The notes under the pieces are model-generated. The model ran no database searches and was not told the origin of the DNA. It saw only the letters and a program-made list of their open reading frames with translations. Positions 44,164 through 51,934 of a DNA stretch of 64,000 nucleotides are shown one piece after another. Numbering within the stretch: the stretch's first letter is position 1; every line of letters begins with the position of its first letter. A program made the translations under genes and the position numbers. Source of the stretch: Metabacillus arenae (GTDB taxonomy: Bacteria > Bacillota > Bacilli > Bacillales > Bacillaceae); contig NZ_JACXAI010000017.1 in the NCBI RefSeq assembly GCF_014773385.1, forward strand, positions 1-64,000. The letters run 5' to 3'.

Positions 44164-44679
44164 ATGGCCATGGCATCGGCTATAGAAAAGGAACAACTAA
44201 ATTTTAATGAAATATATAACCTATATCATAAATTGATCTACCATATTGCCTACTGTATGACAAAGGATCCGCATGTATCTGAAGATATTACCCAAGAAAC
44301 ATTTTTGAAAGCTTTTCTAAAGCTTGATACACTGTTTGATAAGGAAAAAATCGGGAATTGGCTGTCTGCTATTGCAAGAAGAACAGCGATAGATGTAATC
44401 AGAAAAAATAAAGGTGCCTCAGATGTAGCACTTGAGGAAGAGTATTTCCTTGAAAAACAGAGCACGGAATTAGTGGAAGAGGCGATTGAATACAGATTTT
44501 TAAAGAATGAGGTTCAAGAAGAGATAAGCACGCTAAAGCCGAGCTATCGAGACGTAATGGTTCTAAAAGTATATTCTGGATTAAAAGATAAAGAGATTGC
44601 CAAGCAATTAAAACTGAGCACTGCGACTGTAAAAACCAGGCTGCACAGGGCAAGGCAACAATTAAAAGTGGGTTTATGA
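44164..44679 (+). CDS. ECF-type RNA polymerase sigma factor
   Basis: A 171-residue sigma-70-family factor with region 2 (IYNLYHKLIYHIAYCMTKD, DITQETFLKAFLKLD) and region 4 (LKPSYRDVMVLKVYSGLKDK, IAKQLKLSTATVKTRLHRAR). No anti-sigma gene is next to it; the next gene is 367 bases away. TTGGAGGAA precedes ATG 44164. Likely cotranscribed with the GntR-ABC genes, which makes the membrane permease a candidate for the signal input, by inference only. Confidence 0.88.
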   Translation: MAMASAIEKEQLNFNEIYNLYHKLIYHIAYCMTKDPHVSEDITQETFLKAFLKLDTLFDKEKIGNWLSAIARRTAIDVIRKNKGASDVALEEEYFLEKQSTELVEEAIEYRFLKNEVQEEISTLKPSYRDVMVLKVYSGLKDKEIAKQLKLSTATVKTRLHRARQQLKVGL

Positions 44680-44820
44680 TTTGGCATAAAGGCAGTCGGT
44701 GGTTGTCCGATAGCGTCTAGTCTCACACCCCACCTCTTTTTTCAGGGAGAGACAAAGCTCGGAGTATTAACTATATTTCAATCTCATGAAAACCTTACAA
44801 AAACAGCCTATGCTATAGAA

Positions 44821-44862
44821 GAGGCGAGGAACCATACTAAAATTTGGTTTCTCGCCTTTTTA
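44821..44862 (+). terminator. Terminator after the sigma factor gene
   Basis: GAGGCGAGGAACCA (44821-44834) pairs with TGGTTTCTCGCC with one mismatch and ends in a T-run. The rest of the 44680-45046 gap shows nothing clear. Confidence 0.75.
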
Positions 44863-45046
44863 TTATTTATATAATCAAGTGTTGGAAAAAGAAGATCATT
44901 TCCCTAGGGTCTATTTCAAAGTTTTTCACCACTTATTTCGGAAATTTAATAGCTACTTTACCCTGAAAGAAGCTTATATAGAAGGATAGAAGGAGCTAAG
45001 AAAGAGCTCTTTGTGTTTGTTCATAACTTTTTAGGGAGAGAGAAGC

Positions 45047-45874
45047 GTGGAAAAACTCAATTACGAAACGATCCAGCGGTATCAATCGTTTCAAACGAAA
45101 GAAGAAATGGATCAATCTGTACGGGGATTTTTGTACAAACATAAAGCCGAATTGTCAGATGGGACACTTTCGGTTCTTTCTCATATTTGGAAGTATTCCG
45201 TGAAAGTTGTCGGTGTCTCCTTTGCAAAGTATGATTACATTGCTGAGCATGTAAAGTTGAGCAGAAGAACGGTTATTAGAGCTGTTAAAAAACTGGAAGA
45301 ATCGAGAATCATCAAAAAAATCCCGACTGCTAGATTAAATGGAAAACAAGGAGTGAATCTCCTTGTCATTCAAGCTTATGAACCGATTGATTCAATGAAA
45401 ATTGACATGTCATCCCATACTGTCACGCCAACTGTCACCCCTAATAAAACAAAGAATAAACAAAGCTCACTCTGTGAGAAAGAATTAAAACCAAATAACG
45501 AAATGACAACGTTAGAGTCGTCATTTCATAATTTGGACCCTAGCTATCTTCCTGATTCGATTTCTCCAGAATTTGTGCAAGCTGCAAAACCTTTCTTTCC
45601 CGCAATTGAAATTTATAAGCTCTGGAATAGAGTGTTGATTGCCTATAACAAAATCAATCTGCTAAAATGCTTAGATGATGTCATTGAATGCATCGTTCAA
45701 GCCTTTAAACAAACAGTGTTTGCTAAAAAAATGGGTAAAATCCACACTTCTTTTGAAGGGTATTTTTACACAGTTGTCTATGCTAAATTGATTGTTGAAA
45801 AGCGCAGGGAAAACAAGCATTTGTTGTATGACTTTTTGAATGCTAAATTTTCTGACAGCAATGCGGACAGTTAG
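45047..45874 (+). CDS. Helix-turn-helix protein of unknown role
   Basis: A 275-residue soluble protein. Residues 55-100 form a winged helix (FAKYDYIAEHVKLSRRTVIRAVKKLEE), the rest is helical with a Ser/Thr-rich linker (SHTVTPTVTPNKTKNKQ). The layout resembles phage/plasmid-type replication or regulatory proteins found in bacilli. GGGAGAGAG precedes GTG 45047. Its neighbours are unrelated; may be of mobile origin. Confidence 0.7.
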   Translation: MEKLNYETIQRYQSFQTKEEMDQSVRGFLYKHKAELSDGTLSVLSHIWKYSVKVVGVSFAKYDYIAEHVKLSRRTVIRAVKKLEESRIIKKIPTARLNGKQGVNLLVIQAYEPIDSMKIDMSSHTVTPTVTPNKTKNKQSSLCEKELKPNNEMTTLESSFHNLDPSYLPDSISPEFVQAAKPFFPAIEIYKLWNRVLIAYNKINLLKCLDDVIECIVQAFKQTVFAKKMGKIHTSFEGYFYTVVYAKLIVEKRRENKHLLYDFLNAKFSDSNADS

Positions 45875-45995
45875 ACTTGAAAGAAATGGGTATGCTTCGG
45901 CACTGTGAGCTCGAACATGATGAGATCATCAAAAAAAGATCATAACCCACATTAGTGAATTTTCTATACGGGATCTGACCTTTTTTCTCATGTAA

Positions 45996-46523
45996 TCATT
46001 CCTTTTTCAATATACCTAAATATTCTTTCCAAGGCCCAACGTCCATCCTGTATCTCTCGGCCATTACCCGCATGATTTGAGCAATGTGGGTTAAATCATG
46101 AACAACCCACGTAGAAAGCAATTCTTTTACCTTCACTACACCAAATGCAGGGTGTGAACCCGTCAATTCAAGATGCAATTCAGGTTCAATAAGAACCATA
46201 AGTTTGGATATGTTTTTTGTTCTAATCGTTTTAAATTCAAGGAGCTTTTGTTCAATCGATTTTTCAGATCCCACTTTTATGTGAGAATAACGATCAAATG
46301 GGGGAAATGTTTTACTTTCCCCTTCCCGAAGAATCATTTCTAACCGTGGAATCCAATTATTTTTCTCTCCCTCAATGAGGTGCTCAATCACTTCAGAAGC
46401 ATTCCAGGTTCCTTCGCCTTCATGGCATTGCAGCCAGCTTTCAGATAAACCAGATAAAAAAAATTCCAATGTTTGTGGTGTACGCTCCAAGACCTCAATA
46501 GCTTCCTTTATATTAAAATTCAT
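45996..46523 (-). CDS. DinB family protein
   Basis: A 175-residue four-helix-bundle protein. Metal ligands of the DinB/YfiT fold are visible: [19 protein letters not shown] (first His) and [16 protein letters not shown] (HDLTH, the second pair). Members are thiol-dependent S-transferases or of unknown role. GAAAGGAGC precedes ATG 46523. It stands between the HTH gene and the metal efflux genes. Confidence 0.85.
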   Translation of the reverse strand: MNFNIKEAIEVLERTPQTLEFFLSGLSESWLQCHEGEGTWNASEVIEHLIEGEKNNWIPRLEMILREGESKTFPPFDRYSHIKVGSEKSIEQKLLEFKTIRTKNISKLMVLIEPELHLELTGSHPAFGVVKVKELLSTWVVHDLTHIAQIMRVMAERYRMDVGPWKEYLGILKKE

Positions 46524-46672
46524 ATAACTGCTCCTTTCTGTGAACGGAAATGACCTTACTATAAAGTATACTCCGATTTAATTCCTTATATCGTATTCTA
46601 TTAGAATCCTTAGCCCTTTCTAAATCAGCTTTTTGACTATGGTGCCCAAATTTCATTTGGAAAAATTACTAA

Positions 46673-49354
46673 TTATTTTATCTTTAATAGCCTTAATGCG
46701 TTAAGAATAACAATAATAGCCGCTCCTGTATCACTTAAAACTGCAATCCAAAGAGTGAGCCAACCAGGGAAAATTAGGGCTAAAGCTATAAACTTAACAA
46801 TTAAAGAGAACCATATGTTTTGTTTAATAATGGCTAACGCCTTTCGGCTTAAATGAATGGTATGTGGAAGCTTTTCAAGGTTATCCGCCATTAATACAAT
46901 GTCAGCTGTTTCCATTGCGGTATCTGTTCCTGCACCACCCATAGCAATTCCTAAATCAGCGGTGGCAAGTGCCGGAGCATCATTTATTCCATCTCCTACC
47001 ATTGCTACCTTATAACCTTCTTTTTGTAATTGTTTAATTGCATCAACTTTATCTTCTGGCATTAATTCAGCAAAGAAGCGGCTTAAATTCGCTTCTGATG
47101 AAATCATTTTAGCTGTCCCTTCATTATCGCCAGTCAACATAACAACTTCGCTAATTCCAACTTCCTTCAATCCTTGCAGTGCTTTTACAGAAGTTTTTCG
47201 AAGTGTATCGGATACAGAAATGACACCTAATATTTTTTGTTCATTACCGATTATTACTACTGTTTTTCCTTTACTTTGAATCTCTTGAACTTGTGACTTA
47301 ATATTGCCTAAAGAAATTTCCTTTTCTTCAAACAGTTTTAGATTACCAGCATAATGAATAACACCATCGATGGTTGCTTGAACACCTTTACCGACTATAC
47401 CCTTAAATAACTCACCATTTTTCGATTGAATACCTTTGTCTTTTGCATATTCAACGATGGTTTTTGCAATCGGATGGGTTGAATAATCTTCTAAAGTTAA
47501 AGCAATCGATAATAATTCTTCTTCTGAAGTGTTTAAAGTTATGATTTCAGATACTTTTGGTTTTCCTTCAGTTAAAGTACCAGTTTTATCAAAAGCAATG
47601 GCATTTATTGAACCTGCTGTTTCTAGGAAAGTACCACCTTTTATTAACACACCATTTTTGGCAGCATTTCCAATAGCTGAAACGATTGCTACAGGAGTAG
47701 AAATAACCAGTGCACATGGACAAGCAACCACTAATAGTTCAAGTCCTTTATAGAACCATTCTCCCCAAGTACCAAAGTTAAGAAGGGGAGGCAGTACCAT
47801 AACTGCTAATGCTAAGACAAACACAATAGGTGTATATATACTAGCAAATTTATCAACAAATGCTTGTGTTGGTGCTTTTTGTTCCTGTGCTTCTTCAACT
47901 AAATGTATGATTTTAGAAATCGTGGTATCTTCGACTAATTTAGTCACTTTGATTTCAAGAGAGCCACTTTCGTTAATTGTTCCAGCATAAACTGTATCAC
48001 CAATTACTTTATCGACAGGAATAGATTCCCCTGTAATTGGTGCTTGGTTAACGCTGGATTCTCCTTGAAGTATTTCTCCATCTAAAGGGATTCTATCTCC
48101 TGGTTTTATAATAACAATATCACCAATTGAAACATCTTCAACAGGCATTTTAATCAATTCTGTTCCCGCCTTAATCCACGCTTCTTGGGGAGCTAAATCC
48201 ATTAAATTACGGATAGAGTTCCTTGTTTTCTCAATTGACTTGTTTTGTAAAGTAGTGCCTAAAGAAAACAACCAAACAACTGTTGCACCTTCTAACCATT
48301 CTCCAATTAATGCCGCTCCAATAGCGGCTGCTGACATTAGCACATTCATATCTAATGAACGGCTTTTAATAGAATAAAAAGCACTTTTAACTGGTTTATA
48401 GCCGCTTATCACCATTGCAACAGCGTAGAGAAGGTTAGACATCATTGAAGATATTCCTGTAAAAGAACCTATAAATCCGAATGCAATTAGAATTCCAGAC
48501 AGAATAATTAAGCCATTATCATTATTTTTTGGGGAAGCCTGTGTTGTTTTATTATTTTTAGAAAGCAATGAAGCTTTAAAACCAATTTTAGAAACTTCAG
48601 TAATGATTTCTTCCACACTATTCTCATGTTCTACTTTCATCTTACCAGTAGAAAAATTCACATTTACATTCTTAACCCCAGAAATCGTATTCAAGTGGTT
48701 TTCAATGCTCTTTGCACAACTTCCACAATCCATACCTTCAACATTATATGTTTTTACATTATTGTTTTGTTTTAGTGGTTCAATCGTGTATCCAAGTTTT
48801 TTAACTTCATTTTCTATTAAATCAAATGAAGTACCCATTTTTCCAACCACTTGTAGCTTTGCAGTATTGTAATTTACCTTAACCTCTTCAATATCAATTA
48901 ACCCGCTAAGTCCTTTTTCAATCGTTAATGCACAAGAAGGACAATCCATTCCGTGAATTCGATATTCAGCTTTTTCGCCTCTAGCAGAAAGTTTATTTTC
49001 CTTTTTAGGTTCTTCCATTTTACTTGAACAACAGCTCGATTTTTCTTGTATTCCTTCATCTTCATTAGTACAACTAGATGAAATAGCAATTGTATCTTCA
49101 TCATTCACAGCTGATGTTTGGCTGTTACAGCAACTGTTTGATTCATTTACATTGGTGAAGTCTGCTTGTTCAGTTGGACTACTATAACAAGAAGTGTTAC
49201 TTGTCTTTAAATCAACTTCTTCACTACTGCAACAATTGTCAGTCACTTTAGCGCTAGTGCTTTCTATTTTTTCAATCTGATTACGACAACAGTCTTTATT
49301 TTCTTTTATTATTTGTGGTTCTTTTTCATTTGAACCGCAGCATTTATCCGCCAT
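46673..49354 (-). CDS. cadA: Heavy-metal P1B-type ATPase (CadA-like) with Cys-rich N terminus
   Basis: An 893-residue metal exporter. The first 120 residues are low-complexity with Cys pairs at 5-6, 22-23, 41-42, 75-76 and 108-109 and single Cys at 56 and 95. Two heavy-metal-associated domains follow (GMDCPSC near 136 and GMDCGSC near 208). The membrane part carries the CPC motif at 545-547, DKTGT at 589-593 (phosphorylated Asp) and GDGINDAPAL in the ATP-binding region. It exports Cd, Zn, Pb or Co, most likely Cd/Zn. Usual CadA proteins are about 700-730 residues; the extra length is the Cys-rich leader. The regulator gene lies 12 bases upstream, in the same operon. Confidence 0.93.
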   Translation of the reverse strand: MADKCCGSNEKEPQIIKENKDCCRNQIEKIESTSAKVTDNCCSSEEVDLKTSNTSCYSSPTEQADFTNVNESNSCCNSQTSAVNDEDTIAISSSCTNEDEGIQEKSSCCSSKMEEPKKENKLSARGEKAEYRIHGMDCPSCALTIEKGLSGLIDIEEVKVNYNTAKLQVVGKMGTSFDLIENEVKKLGYTIEPLKQNNNVKTYNVEGMDCGSCAKSIENHLNTISGVKNVNVNFSTGKMKVEHENSVEEIITEVSKIGFKASLLSKNNKTTQASPKNNDNGLIILSGILIAFGFIGSFTGISSMMSNLLYAVAMVISGYKPVKSAFYSIKSRSLDMNVLMSAAAIGAALIGEWLEGATVVWLFSLGTTLQNKSIEKTRNSIRNLMDLAPQEAWIKAGTELIKMPVEDVSIGDIVIIKPGDRIPLDGEILQGESSVNQAPITGESIPVDKVIGDTVYAGTINESGSLEIKVTKLVEDTTISKIIHLVEEAQEQKAPTQAFVDKFASIYTPIVFVLALAVMVLPPLLNFGTWGEWFYKGLELLVVACPCALVISTPVAIVSAIGNAAKNGVLIKGGTFLETAGSINAIAFDKTGTLTEGKPKVSEIITLNTSEEELLSIALTLEDYSTHPIAKTIVEYAKDKGIQSKNGELFKGIVGKGVQATIDGVIHYAGNLKLFEEKEISLGNIKSQVQEIQSKGKTVVIIGNEQKILGVISVSDTLRKTSVKALQGLKEVGISEVVMLTGDNEGTAKMISSEANLSRFFAELMPEDKVDAIKQLQKEGYKVAMVGDGINDAPALATADLGIAMGGAGTDTAMETADIVLMADNLEKLPHTIHLSRKALAIIKQNIWFSLIVKFIALALIFPGWLTLWIAVLSDTGAAIIVILNALRLLKIK

Positions 49355-49366
49355 TCATCCCAACTC

Positions 49367-49687
49367 CTAATCTATGTGACGTTCGCAGCATGCAACATCA
49401 TTTTGAACATCTTCAAGGACGACATCAAACATCGTTAATAAATCTCGTATATGTTGATTACTTAAGCTGTAATAACAGTATTTTCCTTCATTTCTCCCTG
49501 CAATAATCCCGCAACCTTTTAAACAAGCAAGGTGTTGAGAAATATTTGATTGATTACCATTAATCTCTTCAACAATTTGAGAAACGGTCTTTTCTTCGTT
49601 TTTTATGCATTCGAGTATTTGAATCCTTGTTTTGTTAGAAAATCCATGAATTAATTTTACTTTCATGTCGATATTAATGGTTTTCAT
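49367..49687 (-). CDS. cadC: ArsR/SmtB family metal-sensing repressor (CadC-like)
   Basis: A 106-residue winged-helix repressor. The recognition helix region is VEEINGNQSNISQHLACLKGCG; cysteines sit in this helix (ACLKGCG), in YCYY and at the C terminus (ACCERH), which can form a soft-metal thiolate site. ATG 49687 follows GGGAGG; the longer frame to 49765 runs through the operators and is rejected. It is expected to repress the operon at the twin palindromes just upstream, and to release on Cd/Zn/Pb. Confidence 0.88.
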   Translation of the reverse strand: MKTINIDMKVKLIHGFSNKTRIQILECIKNEEKTVSQIVEEINGNQSNISQHLACLKGCGIIAGRNEGKYCYYSLSNQHIRDLLTMFDVVLEDVQNDVACCERHID

Positions 49688-49705
49688 ATAGTAGCCTCCC
49701 AATAT

Positions 49706-49757
49706 ATTAGACCGAGCTAATGTGTTTGTTATTATCATATTAGCAATCTCTAATATG
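49706..49757 (-). promoter_or_regulatory. Twin ATTAG-N6-CTAAT operators of cadC-cadA
   Basis: ATTAG-N6-CTAAT occurs at 49706-49721 and, as CATATTAG-N6-CTAATATG, at 49736-49757. The centres are 33 bp apart, about three helical turns. They lie between the cadC start and its probable promoter, so the ArsR protein may bind both on the same face. Confidence 0.7.
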
Positions 49758-49836
49758 TGTGTCAAACATAATTATGAGAGGTATTTGAACAATACGAAGT
49801 ATGTGCGAAGAGTAGTATCACATTGTAAACAAAAAG

Positions 49837-49864
49837 AAAAGCCATGTATAAACATGACTTTTTC
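49837..49864. terminator. Hairpin with A/T flanks
   Basis: AAAAGCCATG (49837-49846) pairs with CATGACTTTT (49853-49862) with one mismatch and continues as T-rich sequence. It stands upstream of the tRNA fragment and has no gene to terminate at present. Confidence 0.5.
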
Positions 49865-49882
49865 TAACCTCTAATATTTTTT

Positions 49883-49944
49883 GTAGAGCAACGTACTTTG
49901 GCTCCAACGTGATTTCACTGGTTCGAATCCAGTCTCGGCAACCA
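49883..49944 (+). pseudogene. 3' part of a tRNA-like sequence
   Basis: GTAGAGCA at 49883 resembles the D-arm end; ACTGGTTCGAATCCAGT (about 49917-49933) is a perfect T-arm with the TTCGAAT loop; CTCGGCAACCA completes the acceptor 3' strand with an encoded CCA. The 5' acceptor strand (which would read TGCCGAG) is missing, and no proper anticodon stem forms. It is a truncated tRNA, possibly left by integration or deletion at a tRNA gene. Confidence 0.6.
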
Positions 49945-50011
49945 AGTTTTAATCCTTGACAAAGGGCAGTTCTCAGATTCCATTGTGAATTTAGTATTCA
50001 AATTGAAGATT

Positions 50012-50046
50012 TAAAAAATGGAGGTTCGCCGAAATGGGCGAACCTC
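50012..50046 (-). terminator. Intrinsic terminator of the CBS-domain gene
   Basis: Read on the minus strand, GAGGTTCGCC and GGCGAACCTC form a 10-bp stem with an ATTTC-centred loop, followed by CATTTTTT. Confidence 0.85.
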
Positions 50047-50113
50047 ACACAGCTGGATGCAAGATTCAGTAGGGAATAAAGCAAACCTCACTGCACGTCA
50101 TTTTATTACGAGT

Positions 50114-50518
50114 TTATTTGGAAATTTCACTTAAAGCCTCACCAGCTTTTTTATCAGATTGTTCAACTGCAAGATCTCCTAAAGCAACCATTCCAACTAA
50201 AGCTCCATCTTCGACAATTGGCAAGCGGCGGATTTGATGATCTGCCATCAGCTTACTTGCTTCCTTATCAGACATATTTGGCTGACCTGTAATTAGATCT
50301 TCACTCATGACATCTTTTACAGAGGCATCAGTCTTTTCTTCGGCTACACATCGAATCACAATATCCCGGTCCGAAATAATCCCCTTTACCTTTTTATCGT
50401 CCTCACATACGGGAACCGATCCTATTTCATTCTCCTTCATTAACAATGCAGCCTCTTTTACAGAAGCATTTGGTTCACAATACACAATATCATCTGTCAT
50501 CATTTCTTTGATTTTCAT
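50114..50518 (-). CDS. CBS-domain pair protein (YhcV-like)
   Basis: A 134-residue protein consisting of two CBS motifs: MMTDDIVYCEPNASVKEAAL... with GIISDRDIVIRCVAE, and VMSEDLITGQPNMSDKEASKLM with RRLPIVEDGALVGMVALGD. It probably senses an adenine nucleotide. ATG 50518 stands eight bases after AAGGAGG; the overlapping TTG at 50521 is ignored. Resembles B. subtilis YhcV, a general-stress-type protein. Its own terminator follows. Confidence 0.87.
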   Translation of the reverse strand: MKIKEMMTDDIVYCEPNASVKEAALLMKENEIGSVPVCEDDKKVKGIISDRDIVIRCVAEEKTDASVKDVMSEDLITGQPNMSDKEASKLMADHQIRRLPIVEDGALVGMVALGDLAVEQSDKKAGEALSEISK

Positions 50519-50740
50519 CAAAAATTCCTCCTTAAAAGTATTGTTATTTATTAACTACACGTTTTGAAAGAATTTAAACCTTAAATTCTAGTAGTTGCGA
50601 AAAAGAATGGTTTAGCAAATTTAAAAACCTGATTTCTTGCTAATGGCAGGAAATAATCTGACAGTGAAAAAGCCAGAGAGTACTTTATAAATTGTTTGTT
50701 AAACCGTGAATCAGAATAAATAGAATTGGAAAAATAAAAA

Positions 50741-50795
50741 TTGACATGAAACCAAAAGGTGTTATATTATAATAAACGAAACCAAAAGGTGTTAT
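50741..50795 (+). promoter_or_regulatory. Promoter flanked by two GAAACCAAAAGGTGTTAT repeats
   Basis: TTGACA (50741-50746) and a TATATT or TATTAT -10 (from about 50763) overlap GAAACCAAAAGGTGTTAT at 50748-50765; the identical 18-mer recurs at 50778-50795, exactly 30 bp later. AACC-AAAA-GGT(G)TT is a near palindrome. These are the likely operators of the ArsR protein encoded by the second gene. Confidence 0.75.
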
Positions 50796-50820
50796 TTTGG
50801 TGAGAGAAAGGAGAATGTTC

Positions 50821-51252
50821 TTGGAAACAAATAATCAAAATCCAATACAAGATATCAAGCAAAAGGTTATATTTGAAGCCCCTATTCAAAAAGTATGGGA
50901 TACTGTATCGACTTCGGAAGGCATTTCATCATGGTTCATGCCAAATGATTTCGAACCAAAATTAGGACATGAATTCCATTTGCAATCACCTTTCGGACCA
51001 TCACCATGTAAAGTCATAGAACTGGACCCCCCTAATCGACTTTCATTCACATGGGATATCGAGGGTTGGGTTGTTTCATTTATCTTAAAGGAGTTGGACG
51101 GTAAGACAGAGTTTACTCTTATTCACGGTGGATGGGAAAATCTTGGTGAAACTGTTGGAAAAGCTAATGAAAAGACTTCTGTCATTCGTGATAGAATGAA
51201 TCATGGCTGGGGAGGAATAATTGAGAGACTTCGTAAGGATGTGGAGAATTAA
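50821..51252 (+). CDS. SRPBCC/AHSA1-domain protein
   Basis: About 143 residues of the AHSA1 (START-like) fold: [21 protein letters not shown] at the start, WFMPNDFEP, and [15 protein letters not shown], then [14 protein letters not shown]. The fold makes a hydrophobic ligand cavity. I prefer TTG 50821, seven bases behind AAAGGAG; ATG 50815 would be only one base away from it, and GTG 50797 lies before it. It overlaps no other gene; the ArsR gene starts at the next base after its stop. Confidence 0.82.
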   Translation: METNNQNPIQDIKQKVIFEAPIQKVWDTVSTSEGISSWFMPNDFEPKLGHEFHLQSPFGPSPCKVIELDPPNRLSFTWDIEGWVVSFILKELDGKTEFTLIHGGWENLGETVGKANEKTSVIRDRMNHGWGGIIERLRKDVEN

Positions 51253-51618
51253 GTGTCCCAATCAGCGCAAAAGTATGATGTATTTCAAGCGATTGCTGAC
51301 CCAACTCGCAGAGGAGTACTCCGGCTTCTAGCTGAAAAGGAATTGCCAATCTCAGAAATAACATCTCATTTTCCAATGAGCCGCACGGCTATTGCAAAAC
51401 ATCTTCATATCCTTTCAGAAGCAGAATTAGTGTGTGGACGAAAGATAGGCAGAAAAAAACTTTACCGCTTGCAACCAGAACCATTGGCAGAATTAAAACA
51501 ATGGCTTTCTTTTTACGAGCAATTTTGGGACAACAAATTGTCAATCCTTAAACATGTGGTTGAAAATGATGTGGAAAATGAATTAACAGACGTTCAATAT
51601 AGTAAAAAGGAAAAATAA
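51253..51618 (+). CDS. ArsR family regulator
   Basis: A 121-residue winged-helix regulator (FQAIADPTRRGVLRLLAEKELPI, recognition region PMSRTAIAKHLHILSEAELV, wing GRKKLYRLQPEPL). No cysteine-rich metal site is visible, so it likely senses an organic ligand or redox state. GTG 51253 directly follows the upstream stop codon, so the two genes are translationally coupled. AHSA1/ArsR pairs are common in bacilli. Confidence 0.87.
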   Translation: MSQSAQKYDVFQAIADPTRRGVLRLLAEKELPISEITSHFPMSRTAIAKHLHILSEAELVCGRKIGRKKLYRLQPEPLAELKQWLSFYEQFWDNKLSILKHVVENDVENELTDVQYSKKEK

Positions 51619-51619
51619 A

Positions 51620-51657
51620 AATCATAACTACCGATTGACTGGTGGTTATGATTCTTT
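51620..51657 (+). terminator. Intrinsic terminator of the AHSA1/ArsR operon
   Basis: AATCATAACTACC (51620-51632) pairs with GGTGGTTATGATT with a GU/CG mismatch and is followed by CTTTTCTT. Confidence 0.8.
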
Positions 51658-51798
51658 TCTTGTACGGGATTGCTGCCACATTAAAAACAAAAAGTAGGGG
51701 GCTCCGATGACTGATGTAATGAACCCAGCTGGAATTTCGATGGCGGTAAGATTCCTCTTCCTATCGAATCAGCCAATAGTAAAATGAAACCCTCCAGT
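51646..51798 (-). pseudogene. C-terminal remnant of a FecCD-type siderophore permease
   Basis: On the minus strand two frames together read GFILLLADSIGRGI, then TAIEIPAGFITSVIGAPYF with LFLMWQQSRT and a stop. This matches the C-terminal end of FecCD iron-siderophore permeases, where the consensus is LLADTIGR...EIPAGVVTAIIGAPYFLYLL. A frameshift separates the two halves and nothing of the rest of the gene is present. Confidence 0.75.
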
Positions 51799-51799
51799 C

Positions 51800-51918
51800 G
51801 CAATTAACCAGGCAGCGGTGCAAATAACCGGATAACGGCGCAAATAATCAGATAACGGCACAATTACCGGATAACGGTGCAAATAATCCAAAAACGGAAC
51901 AATTAATCGGATAACGGG
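51800..51918. repeat. GTGCAAATAATCGG-type tandem array, site 3
   Basis: Five to six units of about 20 bp: CGGTGCAAATAACCGGATAA, CGGCGCAAATAATCAGATAA, CGGCACAATTACCGGATAA, CGGTGCAAATAATCCAAAAA, CGGAACAATTAATCGGATAA. The arrangement and position, between two converging genes, match the array at 35324. Confidence 0.8.
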
Positions 51919-51934
51919 TTATGAATCAAATCCT

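Noticed and set aside
49688-49765. 26-residue extension of cadC
   Set aside because: It would be translated from within the operator and promoter region; ATG 49687 has GGGAGG.
49883-49944. Functional tRNA gene
   Set aside because: The 5' acceptor strand is missing and a canonical anticodon stem cannot be formed.
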